From Pseudomonadota bacterium (GTDB taxonomy: Bacteria; Chloroflexota; UBA6077; JAJPHF01): DNA of 64,000 bases. Positions 26,093-34,993 of the stretch are shown here, piece by piece. Position 1 is the stretch's first letter. Every line of letters starts with the position of its first letter. The notes beneath the pieces are model-generated. The model was not told the DNA's origin, made no database searches, and saw only the letters and a program-made list of their open reading frames with translations. The position numbers and the translations under genes are program-made. The stretch is from contig JAJPHF010000193.1 of the NCBI GenBank assembly GCA_021325365.1, forward strand, positions 1-64,000, written 5' to 3'.

Positions 26093-28300
26093 ATGCGCCT
26101 GGTACGCCGCCCGCTGTACGCGCTCTTGACGTCGGTACTGGCCGCCATACTGGTGCTGGTCCATCTGCCGGCACCCGAGGCGGCCGGGCAGGGCAGCCCC
26201 TTCGCGCCGCCCACAACGCCAACCGCCACCGCGCCGGCGGGGCAAGCCCTCCCGGGCCACGTCATCGGCGCGCTCGCGCAGGCGACCCCCCTCGCGCGTA
26301 ACCCGCAGGCCGGCGGTGAGCTGATGACCCTGACGCTCGTGCTCAATCGCACCGACCAGGCCGGCTTCGACGCCTTCCGCCAGGACGTCGAGAACCCGCG
26401 CTCCCCGAACTTCCGCCATTTCGCCTCGCAGACCGATCTCGCGCGCCGCTTCGGCCCGAGCCAGCAAGCCTACGACGCCGTCCTGGCCTACCTGCAGGCG
26501 CAAGGTCTGACGCTGGTACACGGCGCGGCGAACCGCCTGACCCTCACCGTCCAGGGCACGCGGGCGCAGGTCGAGCAGGCCTTCAACACGCCGATCAACG
26601 ACTATCAGCTCAATGGCCGGACGTTTCACGCGAATGGCGCTGACCCGCGTCTGCCGCCAGCCGTTGCGCCGTTCGTCCAGAGCGTCGAGGGCTTGAGCAA
26701 CCTGGCCCGGCCGCGCCCGAACGTGGCGCGCACTCAGCGCCCGCAGGCGACCGCCAACACGGCGCCCACCCCCGCCTCGCCGCAGTCGCTCGCCACGGCC
26801 TACAACTTCCCCGCCGTTCGCGTCGGCGGTGGCGGGCCGGCGACCGGCGCCGGGCAGACGATCGGCCTCATGGAGTTCGATTCGTTCGTGCCGTCTGATG
26901 TGCAGAATTGGCTGAGCTTCGCGGGCCTCTGCGCCGCGACGGACACAGCGTGCATCAACGGCTTCATGGGCCGGCTCACCACCGTTCCGCTGACGGGCTC
27001 GCTGTCGCCGCCCGGGGAGGGCGAGACGGAGGTTCTACTCGATATCGACACCGTGATGGGCATGGCGCCCGGGGCGAACTACCGCGTGTACGAGAGCTGC
27101 AACGCGTGCCCGGCCAGCCTCAGCTACCAGGCCATGTTCAACCAGATGATCAACGATGGGGTGACGGTCATCAGCAATAGCTGGTCGAATTGCGAGTACT
27201 TCGAGATTTCGCCCGCCACCGCCGCGAGCATCGACACGATATTTCAGGCCGCGGCCGCAGGGGGTGTGAGCGTGTTCAACGCCGCCGGGGACACCGGCAG
27301 CTTCTGCCTATCGGGCGACGGCAGCACGTTCTTCCCGAACACCATCACGGTGCCCGGCGATGCGCCGCACGGCATCGCCGTGGGCGGGACCAGCCTCACG
27401 GTCGGCGCCGGCAACTCGTATCAGAGCGAGACGTGGTGGAACAACACGATCGGCGCGGGCTCGTTCGGCCTCAGTCGGTTCTTCGCCACGCCGTCGTACC
27501 AGGCGGGGCTGGTAAGCAGCAACATGCGGTCGGTGCCCGACCTGGTGGCCGACGCGGACCCTAATACGGGCATCTTGATCTGCGAGGCCGATTCGGGCGG
27601 CTGCCCACAATCGTTCGGCGGTCAGCTCTACTTGCAGGGCGGCACGAGCATGGCAGCCCCGGAATGGGCCGCGGGCACCGCGCTGATCAACCAGGCGCTA
27701 GGCCATCTCACCGGCAATTGGAACGTCACCCTCTACGCCGAACGCAGCACCTCGGGCTTCCATCCCGCCAGCAGCATGGGGAGCGACTTTGCCCACGTCG
27801 CCCTCGGCTCGTTCAACCTAGGTAACCTGTTCGCGCAGCTCGCCCCGGCGCCGCCGGCCACGGCCACGGCCTTGCCGCCGGCCACGCCCCTACCGACGGC
27901 CACGCCCCCGCCGACGGCGACGCCCCCGCCGACGCCCACCGCGACGCCCACGCCGCTGCCGCCGGTCTGCACGCCGCGGCCCCAGGTCCGGGTGAGCGCG
28001 ACGCCCAGCGGGTCCGGGCAGGAGCAAGTCACCGTCACGGCGCAGACCGATGCCGGCAGCCCGCCGAATCGGCTGATCGCGCTCCAGTTCGGGCCGGCGA
28101 CGAATGCGCTGATCGACGTGCCTGGGCAGCCAGCGGGGCAGGCGGGCAACTTCACGGTTGCCCTGCCCGCCGGCTCGCAGCAGGTCACCTTCACTATCCG
28201 CCGGGCGACAGCGGGCCAGGCCACCACCGTGCCGCTCACGGTGCAGGACGGCTGCGGCGCCTGGCCCACGTTCGTGGGCGGCGGGCCCGCGGCATTCTAG
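26093..28300 (+). CDS. Secreted S53 (sedolisin/kumamolisin) serine-carboxyl peptidase
   Basis: A 735-residue secreted acid peptidase precursor. It begins with a signal peptide ('LYALLTSVLAAILVLVHL'), then a pro-kumamolisin domain ('VLAYLQAQGLTLVHG', 'QAFNTPINDY'), then the S53 catalytic domain. The active-site residues are all present: Glu313 and Asp317 ('TEVLLDID'), oxyanion Asp400 ('AAGDTGSF') and Ser519 ('GGTSMAAPEW'). A Pro/Thr/Ala-rich linker of about 45 residues follows, then a C-terminal beta-type domain. Kumamolisins work outside the cell at low pH. GAGGGAGAAACGGACGGGGAG precedes the start. The linker and its GT39 neighbour suggest O-glycosylation. Confidence 0.93.
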   Translation: MRLVRRPLYALLTSVLAAILVLVHLPAPEAAGQGSPFAPPTTPTATAPAGQALPGHVIGALAQATPLARNPQAGGELMTLTLVLNRTDQAGFDAFRQDVENPRSPNFRHFASQTDLARRFGPSQQAYDAVLAYLQAQGLTLVHGAANRLTLTVQGTRAQVEQAFNTPINDYQLNGRTFHANGADPRLPPAVAPFVQSVEGLSNLARPRPNVARTQRPQATANTAPTPASPQSLATAYNFPAVRVGGGGPATGAGQTIGLMEFDSFVPSDVQNWLSFAGLCAATDTACINGFMGRLTTVPLTGSLSPPGEGETEVLLDIDTVMGMAPGANYRVYESCNACPASLSYQAMFNQMINDGVTVISNSWSNCEYFEISPATAASIDTIFQAAAAGGVSVFNAAGDTGSFCLSGDGSTFFPNTITVPGDAPHGIAVGGTSLTVGAGNSYQSETWWNNTIGAGSFGLSRFFATPSYQAGLVSSNMRSVPDLVADADPNTGILICEADSGGCPQSFGGQLYLQGGTSMAAPEWAAGTALINQALGHLTGNWNVTLYAERSTSGFHPASSMGSDFAHVALGSFNLGNLFAQLAPAPPATATALPPATPLPTATPPPTATPPPTPTATPTPLPPVCTPRPQVRVSATPSGSGQEQVTVTAQTDAGSPPNRLIALQFGPATNALIDVPGQPAGQAGNFTVALPAGSQQVTFTIRRATAGQATTVPLTVQDGCGAWPTFVGGGPAAF

Positions 28301-28346
28301 CCGCCGGCCGGCGCCCGCACCGCGCCACGCGCTCGGCGGGGCGGGG

Positions 28347-28598
28347 TCACCAGGGGCGGCCGCAGACGGCGCACACCAGCTGGCCCCGGTACGCGTCCAC
28401 AATGCTAGCCTGTACGGGGGTCAAGCGGGGGCCGGCGGTTGCGGCGCCCGCGTGGTAGCCGTGGATGGCGCTCCGCATGGCGGCGATGGCGGCGGCGGGC
28501 CGCTGCCCATTCAAGGTGGCAAGCTCGTCGTCGGAGAGCCCGGGTGACCGGAGCAACTGCTCGAACTCCCAGCGTTCCCAACGCGTGGCTGTCGGCAT
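28347..28598 (-). CDS. Small hypothetical protein with helical repeat-like domain and C-terminal CxxC
   Basis: An 83-residue protein, 'MPTATRWERWEFEQLLRSPG' at the start, with a Myb/SANT-like or homeodomain-like pattern ('LSDDELATL', 'AAIAAMRSAIHGYHAG') that I associate with small uncharacterised proteins of high-GC soil bacteria. The last residues are 'VCAVCGRPW', a possible half zinc site. The start at 28598 is chosen for the aromatic-rich family N-terminus. It lies 46 bp downstream of the adaptor gene on the same strand and converges on the S53 gene. Function unknown. Confidence 0.55.
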   Translation of the reverse strand: MPTATRWERWEFEQLLRSPGLSDDELATLNGQRPAAAIAAMRSAIHGYHAGAATAGPRLTPVQASIVDAYRGQLVCAVCGRPW

Positions 28599-28644
28599 CT
28601 GCCCTCTGTCTGACAGCGGCTCCCGAGGAGAGAGACTCCCCCGC

Positions 28645-31488
28645 CTAGCCGCCAAAGCCGGGGCCGCGAAAGCCGGGGCCGGGGCCGCGTCCGCCGCTCG
28701 GGGCCTGGGTCGCGGTCGTGGGGACCACGACCTGGTCGCCCTCGTCGAGGCCGCTCGTGATCTCGCTCGTCTGGTCGTTGCTCAGGCCGCGCTGGACGGT
28801 ACGCGTCTCGAGCGTGCCCCCGGGTGTCAGCACGTCGACCACCTGGTCGCGGCCCTGGCGGCGGATAGCCCGGTTCGGAACCGTGAGCACGCCGTCCTGC
28901 TGGGCATATACGATGTTGGCGGTCGCCGTCATACCGGGACGCACGTCGCGGCCGTTGTCGATGGCGATGGAGACGAGATAGCTGGTCACCCCCTGTTGGG
29001 TGGTGGACTGCGGCGCCACGGCGGTTACGTGGCCGGGCACCGTGCGGCCTGTCAGCGCGTCGAAGGTCAGCTGCACCGACTGCCCCACCTGCACACGGGT
29101 AACGTCCGACTCGTCCACCTGGGCGTCGACCCGCAGGTGCGACGGGTTCACGAGCGTGATCAGCCCGCCGCCGACCGTCGCCGCGCCCGTCGCCAGCTCG
29201 CCCGCGTGCAGGCCGACGGCGCTCACCGTCCCCCCAAAGGGCGCCAGGAGCGTGGCCTGGTCGAGATTGTACTGGGCAACGGCGACCTGGCCGCGCGCCT
29301 GGTCTACGGCGGCCACGGCCTGCGCGACATCCTGGTCGGTGTAGGGTTGGGCCTTGAGCGCCAGATTGGCCTCCGCCTGGGCTACCGCCTGGCGTTGGCC
29401 CTCGATGGCCTGCTGGCTCGACGGCTGCTCCTTGAGGGCCAGCTGGTCCTGCGCCTGCACGACCGCCTGGCGCTGGCCTTCGATGTCGGCCGCCGCGCCG
29501 GGCTGCTGCTTCGTGGCGAGCGTGGCCTGGAGCTGCGCCACCTGCTGGCGCTGCTGCTCCAGATCGTCCGCGGTGTTGGGCTGTCGTTTGAGGGCCAGCT
29601 GCTCCTCGGCCTGGCGCACGGCCGCCTCGGCCTGCGCCACGTCGTCGGCGGTCGGGCTCAGGAGCTGCGCCAGCTTCGCCTGCGCGCTGGCGAGGTCGGC
29701 CTGCGCGGTGGCGACGCCGGTCTGGGCAGCCGCCAGGTCGGCCGCCTTGGGCTGAGCGCGGAGGTCGTCGAGCTTCGCCTGCGCGCTCGTGACCGCCACG
29801 CCGGCGGCAGCGACCGCCGCCTGCGCCGCCATCACGTCGTCCGTCGTCGGGTTCTGGAGCTGGGCGAGCTTCGCCTGCGCGCTCTGGTAGTTGTTGGCGG
29901 CCTGGGTCAACGCATCCTGCGCCGCCGCTACGTCGGCGGGTGCCGGGTTGGCGAGCTGCGCCAGCTTACTCTGGGCGCTGGCTAGCTGCGCCTGCGCCGC
30001 CACGACGTTCGTCTGCGCCGTCGCCACGTCGTTGCTGCTGCCGCCCACCTGGAGCGCCTGGAAGGCCGACTGGGCGCGCTGCAGGGTCGCGTCGGCAGTG
30101 TTCACGGCTGCCTGCGCGCTGAGCAGGTCCTGGGTGCTGGGCGCCGTGTTGCCGGCGCCGGTACTCGTGGTGCCGCTCGGACTGCTCGTGCTGCCGCTAA
30201 CGCTACTCGGGCTACTGCTGCTGCTCGTGCTGCTCGCGCCGCGGAACGCGCTGCTCCCGCCGCTGCCGCTGCCACTGGCCGTGGGGTTCGTGAGCTGGGT
30301 GAGCGTGTTCTGGGCGATCTGCAGGTTGCGGGCCGCGGCGATCACGTCCTCGCCCGCCGCGACGACGCTGTAGCTATTGGCGCTCGGCTGGTTCTCCACC
30401 AGCTTCGACTGAGCCGACCGCAGGCTAGCCTGCGCCTGGACCACCGCCGCCTGGGCCGCGGCGACGTCGCTGTCCGTCGGGTGCTGCAGCTGGTCGAGCT
30501 TGGCCTGCGCGCTCTGATAGGCCGAGAGGGCATTCTGCGCGGCCACCTGGGCAGCGAGCACGTCCGCGTCCTTTGGGTGGAGTAGCGTGTCGAGCGTGTT
30601 CTGGGCCGCCTGCTGGTCCGACAGCGCCTTCGCCAGCGCGGCCACCGCCGCCTGGATGTCGGCGTCGGTCGCGCCGCTCTGCACGTCTTCCAGTTTAGCC
30701 TGGTTGGCCGCGAGCGTCGCTCGCGCGCTATCCACCGCGGTCTGTGCAGCCGCCAGGTCACCGGGGGCGGGATGATAGAGCGCGTCGAGCTTGGCGCGCG
30801 CCTGGTCGAGCGCGGCCTGCGCGGCGGCGACGTCCTCGGGCCGGCCCTGGGCCTCCAGCTCGTGCAGCTTGGCGACGGCCGCGTTGAGCTGCGCCTGAGC
30901 GCCTGCCACGTCCTCGGGCCGGCCCTGGAGCAGCCCTTGCAGCTTCGCCTCCGCCTGGCCCACGGCAGCCTGCGCCGCCGCCACGTCCTCGGGCCGGGCG
31001 GTCGTCATGTCCGCGAGCTTCGCCTGCTCCTGGGCAAGCTGCGCTCGCGCCGCCGCCACGTCCTCCGGGCGCGCCCCGTTGAGAATGGCTTGCAGCTTCG
31101 CCTCGGCCTGCGCCGCGCTGGCCCGCGCGGAATCGAGCTGCGCCTGCAGATCGACGCTGTCGAGGTGGGCCAGCGGCTGGCCCTGCTCGACGTGGTCGCC
31201 GACCTGCACGAGCACGTCGGCGACCCGGCCGCTGCCCCGAAAGCCCACGTTGCTCGCGTCATCCGCCACCGCCGTGCCGGTTCCGTTGACGCCGGCGATG
31301 ATCTGGCCCCGCGCAACGGTCGTCGTCTGGACGGCCAGCGGCTTGGGTGTGGTGAACCGGACGTACGTCAGATAACCGAGCGCGAGGCTGAGCAGCAGGG
31401 CCAGCAACAGGGCCGCCCGCTGCGGCCAGCCGAGCGGAGGCAGCCCCTGCCGCCAGGCGCCGATGGGCTCGAGGGAGACTGCTCGCAT
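28645..31488 (-). CDS. Giant HlyD-family membrane fusion protein (RND adaptor)
   Basis: A 947-residue adaptor, about twice the usual length. One N-terminal membrane segment (around 'RAALLLALLLSLALGYLTY') leads into the first half of a lipoyl/barrel-sandwich domain. Then about 19 helical units of 23-36 residues follow, each opened by a cap like 'RPEDVAAAQAAV' and closed by 'SAQAKLAQL', interrupted once by a Ser/Gly/Thr-rich linker. The second lipoyl half ('ATLLAPFGGTVSAVGLHAGE'), a beta-barrel ('HLRVDAQVDESDVTRVQVGQ') and a Gly/Pro tail close the protein. It links an RND pump to the outer envelope. Its gene follows the RND gene by 190 bp. Start 31488 has AGGAGG upstream. Confidence 0.88.
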   Translation of the reverse strand: MRAVSLEPIGAWRQGLPPLGWPQRAALLLALLLSLALGYLTYVRFTTPKPLAVQTTTVARGQIIAGVNGTGTAVADDASNVGFRGSGRVADVLVQVGDHVEQGQPLAHLDSVDLQAQLDSARASAAQAEAKLQAILNGARPEDVAAARAQLAQEQAKLADMTTARPEDVAAAQAAVGQAEAKLQGLLQGRPEDVAGAQAQLNAAVAKLHELEAQGRPEDVAAAQAALDQARAKLDALYHPAPGDLAAAQTAVDSARATLAANQAKLEDVQSGATDADIQAAVAALAKALSDQQAAQNTLDTLLHPKDADVLAAQVAAQNALSAYQSAQAKLDQLQHPTDSDVAAAQAAVVQAQASLRSAQSKLVENQPSANSYSVVAAGEDVIAAARNLQIAQNTLTQLTNPTASGSGSGGSSAFRGASSTSSSSSPSSVSGSTSSPSGTTSTGAGNTAPSTQDLLSAQAAVNTADATLQRAQSAFQALQVGGSSNDVATAQTNVVAAQAQLASAQSKLAQLANPAPADVAAAQDALTQAANNYQSAQAKLAQLQNPTTDDVMAAQAAVAAAGVAVTSAQAKLDDLRAQPKAADLAAAQTGVATAQADLASAQAKLAQLLSPTADDVAQAEAAVRQAEEQLALKRQPNTADDLEQQRQQVAQLQATLATKQQPGAAADIEGQRQAVVQAQDQLALKEQPSSQQAIEGQRQAVAQAEANLALKAQPYTDQDVAQAVAAVDQARGQVAVAQYNLDQATLLAPFGGTVSAVGLHAGELATGAATVGGGLITLVNPSHLRVDAQVDESDVTRVQVGQSVQLTFDALTGRTVPGHVTAVAPQSTTQQGVTSYLVSIAIDNGRDVRPGMTATANIVYAQQDGVLTVPNRAIRRQGRDQVVDVLTPGGTLETRTVQRGLSNDQTSEITSGLDEGDQVVVPTTATQAPSGGRGPGPGFRGPGFGG

Positions 31489-31678
31489 ACGTCTGACCGC
31501 CTCCTGTACCGCGATACGACGCGCCGGACGGCGCACCCCGCACAACGATAGCCGCTACGGCGGCCGGAAACTGCTAACGCCGTGTGGCGGAATCATGCAG
31601 AACTTGTTAAACGGCCGCGCGGCGCTTTTCGCTACGCCGGGCAGCCGCTTCATGTCAGGCGAGCCGCTCGGCGCCGTC

Positions 31679-34600
31679 TCACTCCCGCCCGCGGGGACTC
31701 GGACCATCCGAGGGCTCGGGCTGCCGCGCCGCGGCCCCATAGCCCTCACCCACGTCCCCGCGGACCAGCGAGCCCACGCCCCGCAGCCGCAGCCAGCCGG
31801 GCACCCGCGCGCGGGCGAGCGCCGGGACGCGCCCGAGATCGTCCAGGTAGGTATACATGACAGGCACCAGGACGAGGGTGAGCAGCGTCGAGGTGATCAG
31901 GCCGCCCAGGAGCACGACCGCGATCGGCGCGCGCGATTCCGCGCCCTCTTCCATCTTGAGGGCCAGCGGAATCATGCTGAACACCATCGTGGCGGTGGTC
32001 ATGATGATCGGCCGCAGCCGCGTCCGTCCCGCCTCCAGCAGCGCTGAGTTCCGATCCAGGCCGCGCTGGCGCAAGGTGTTCGTGTAGTCGACGAGCAAGA
32101 TCGCGTTCTTCGCCACTAGGCCCATCAGCATGATCATGCCGATCATGGAGAACAGGTTGAACGTGTTGCCCGTGAGCAGCAGCCCGCCGAAGGCTCCCAC
32201 GAGCGCGACGGGCAGCGAGAACATGATGGCCAGAGGGTGCAGCCACGACTCGTAGAGTGCCACCAGCAGCATGTAGATCAGCAGGATCGAGATGCTGAGC
32301 GCCGACAGAAGGGCCGTGCGCGCCTGGTCGAGCTGATCGACCTGGCCCACCCACAGGAAGCGAAAGCCCGGCGGCATGGGGATCTGCGCGAGCTGCGCGC
32401 GGATGGTGCGCGCCGCGTCGCCCACCGAGCTGCCGACCATGTTCGCCTGGATCGTCACCTCGCGCTGGCGCGCGCTGCGCGCGATCTGGGTTGGGGCGTT
32501 GTCGGTCTCAAGCTCCGCGACCTGGTCGAGGCGGACGGTAGGCGGCGCGCCGCTGGCCGCGCTCGAGCTGCTCGTGCCCGTCCCGCTGTTCAGGCCCACG
32601 GGCACGGGGATGGCGCCGAGCGCGGTGAGGTCGTTGCGCAGGTCGCGGTTGGCCAGCACGGTGATGGCGATGCCGCTCTGGCCCTCGATCTGGAGCTGGG
32701 TATTTACGGTATCGCCGCCGATGGCGGTGCGCAGCGCGTTGCCCACCGCGGTCGCGGTCACGCCAAGATCCGCCATGCGATCGCGGTTCAGTACCGCCCG
32801 CACCTCCGGCTGTGCCACGTCGGCGTCGTTGTTGACGTCCACGGTGCCCGGCGTGTTGGCGACGATCTGCTGTACCTGCCCGGCGATGCGCTGCAGGGCC
32901 TGAGGGTTGTTGCCGAGAATGCGAACGTTGATCGGCACGTTGCCGCCGCCCGGGATGACCAGCGGCGCCTGGACGCTCGTGCGCACGGTCATGCCCGGGA
33001 TGCTGCCCTGCACCCGGCGCACCTGTTGCATCACCTCGAAGACGGAGCGCTGCCGCTGGCTCTTGTCGACGAGCTGGACGGCAATACGGCCGTCGCGGTC
33101 GCTGCCGCCGCCGGCCGCGCCGCTCTGCCCGACCGTCGTAGTGAAGTTGGCCACCTCGGGCATCTGCAGAAGTGCTTGCTCGACGCGCGCCATGGCCGCG
33201 CTGTTTGCGGCCAGCGACGTGCCGGGCGGCATCTGGGTGGTCACCGTGAACTGGCTGTCGTCCTCGTTCGGCGCGAACTCCTGCCCAATGAGGTTGAGAG
33301 GCAGCGGCACAATGCTCAGCGCCAGCAGCCCGACCGCGCAGGCCACGACGATCGGGCGATGCGGCAGCGCCCAGCCCAGCAGGGAGCGGTAGCAGCGCGA
33401 CAGGCGGTCGAAGCCCCGCTCCCACGCACCCGCGAACCCTCGCTCGTGGCCCTCCTCGTCGTGCGCCTTCAGCCAGCGCGACGCCAGCACGGGCACCAGC
33501 GTGAAGGAGACCATGAGCGAGAGCAGTGTAGCCGAGGCGATGGTCAGCCCGAACTCGCGGAACATCTTCCCGACGTTCCCTTGCATGAAGGAGATCGGGA
33601 CATAGACCACCACGTCGGTCAGCGTGACCGCGATAGCCGCCATGCCAATCTCGCCCCGGCCCTTAATGGCCGCGACGATCGGGTTCTCGCCCAGGCCGAG
33701 ATGGCGAGTGGTGTTCTCGAGCACCACGATCGAGTCATCTACCAGGATGCCGATCATCAACGCCATCGCCATGAGCGAGATCGTATCGAGGCTGAAGCCC
33801 ATCGCGTACATCAGGAGGAACGTCGACACGAGGCAGGTCGGGATCGACACCAGCACGATCAGCGTGCTGCGCCAAGTGTGTAGGAAAAGGAAGAGGACGA
33901 TGCCCGTGATGACGATGGCCAGGATCAGGTCCTTCTGCACGGCCTCGACCGCGTAATTGATAAACCGCGACGTGTCGTTGGTAATCTGGATCTGCACGCC
34001 GGGGGGGAGCGTCGGCTGGATCTGCTGGATGGCCGCCCGGACGTTGTTGGCGGTGTCCAGGGTGTTGGCATCGGGCTGCTTCGTGATGGTAAGCGCGATG
34101 CCGTCCACGCTCGACCCGTCGCTGCTGGTGAAGCGCACCAGGCTGGTGGGGCGCTGCGTGCCCATGGTGATCGTGGCGATGTCGCGCAGCCGGACGGGAC
34201 CCTGCGGCGTCGTGGCCACCAGGTAGCTGCCGATGTCCGAGACAGCCTGCGCCTCGCCCTGGGCCCGCACCTGGAACGTCTGGGTCGGGCGGTCCACGTT
34301 CCCGCCCGGCGTGTCCACGTTCTCGCGGTCGATGGTGCTGGCGATCTGGGCCATCGAGATGCCGTAGGCTACCAGCTTGTCGTAGTCCACCTGGACCTCG
34401 ACCTCGGGCACGTGCCCGCCGAAGAGCTGGACGGCGCCCACGCCAGGCACGGACTGGAGCTGCTGCTCCACGTTGTTGTAGGCAAGCTCGTAGAGGTCTT
34501 CCGGGGCGATGGTGCCGGTCAGCACCACGTTCATGACGGGAATGGCCGAGGGATCGGCCTTGCGCACGCTGGGCTGCGAGGCATCGGTCGGCAACTGCCG

Positions 34601-34948
34601 ACCGATGGCCGCCAGCGCCCGCTGGGTATCGATCGTGGCCTGGTTGAGGTCCGTTCCTTCAAAGAAGTAGATGGTGAGCCGCGCGGTGCCAACCTGGGCC
34701 GTGGCGTCGATCCGCTGCACCCCGCTCACACCCGAGATGGCGTTCTCGGCCGGCACGATGATCGCCTGCTCGATGTTGTCGGGCGAGGCGCCCGGCCAGT
34801 CGATCTGCGCGTACACCAGCGGAAAGTCGATGCTCGGGTAACGATCGACCTTCATCTTCGTGTAGGCTTGCTGGCCGAGCAAGATGAGCGCCAGGAACAC
34901 CATCACGGTGGCGAGCGGCCGCTGGATCGCCGTGCGGGTCAACCCCAT
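31679..34948 (-). CDS. RND efflux pump, HAE1-type inner-membrane permease
   Basis: A 1089-residue RND transporter of the hydrophobe/amphiphile efflux (AcrB-like) group. It shows the N-terminal 'TRTAIQRPLATVMVFLALIL', the porter-domain start 'YPSIDFPLVYAQIDWPGASP', and the TM4 proton-relay Asp pair in 'IGILVDDSIVVLENT'. The second half repeats the arrangement ('LFSMIGMIMLMGLVAKNAIL'). It exports lipophilic drugs, lipids or metabolites using the proton gradient. It is sandwiched between two adaptor genes and headed by a MarR regulator. No TolC-type outer-membrane factor is encoded nearby. Confidence 0.95.
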   Translation of the reverse strand: MGLTRTAIQRPLATVMVFLALILLGQQAYTKMKVDRYPSIDFPLVYAQIDWPGASPDNIEQAIIVPAENAISGVSGVQRIDATAQVGTARLTIYFFEGTDLNQATIDTQRALAAIGRQLPTDASQPSVRKADPSAIPVMNVVLTGTIAPEDLYELAYNNVEQQLQSVPGVGAVQLFGGHVPEVEVQVDYDKLVAYGISMAQIASTIDRENVDTPGGNVDRPTQTFQVRAQGEAQAVSDIGSYLVATTPQGPVRLRDIATITMGTQRPTSLVRFTSSDGSSVDGIALTITKQPDANTLDTANNVRAAIQQIQPTLPPGVQIQITNDTSRFINYAVEAVQKDLILAIVITGIVLFLFLHTWRSTLIVLVSIPTCLVSTFLLMYAMGFSLDTISLMAMALMIGILVDDSIVVLENTTRHLGLGENPIVAAIKGRGEIGMAAIAVTLTDVVVYVPISFMQGNVGKMFREFGLTIASATLLSLMVSFTLVPVLASRWLKAHDEEGHERGFAGAWERGFDRLSRCYRSLLGWALPHRPIVVACAVGLLALSIVPLPLNLIGQEFAPNEDDSQFTVTTQMPPGTSLAANSAAMARVEQALLQMPEVANFTTTVGQSGAAGGGSDRDGRIAVQLVDKSQRQRSVFEVMQQVRRVQGSIPGMTVRTSVQAPLVIPGGGNVPINVRILGNNPQALQRIAGQVQQIVANTPGTVDVNNDADVAQPEVRAVLNRDRMADLGVTATAVGNALRTAIGGDTVNTQLQIEGQSGIAITVLANRDLRNDLTALGAIPVPVGLNSGTGTSSSSAASGAPPTVRLDQVAELETDNAPTQIARSARQREVTIQANMVGSSVGDAARTIRAQLAQIPMPPGFRFLWVGQVDQLDQARTALLSALSISILLIYMLLVALYESWLHPLAIMFSLPVALVGAFGGLLLTGNTFNLFSMIGMIMLMGLVAKNAILLVDYTNTLRQRGLDRNSALLEAGRTRLRPIIMTTATMVFSMIPLALKMEEGAESRAPIAVVLLGGLITSTLLTLVLVPVMYTYLDDLGRVPALARARVPGWLRLRGVGSLVRGDVGEGYGAAARQPEPSDGPSPRGRE

Positions 34949-34993
34949 GTATGCTCTCCCTGCTTGTCCTCGCCCCCGGGCGGGGGCCGCACC

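Noticed and set aside
28645..31488. Regularly spaced repeats that could suggest a CRISPR array or satellite
   Set aside because: They are degenerate at DNA level, in frame, and encode the helical units of the adaptor. Same for 34994-37534 and 53639-56566.
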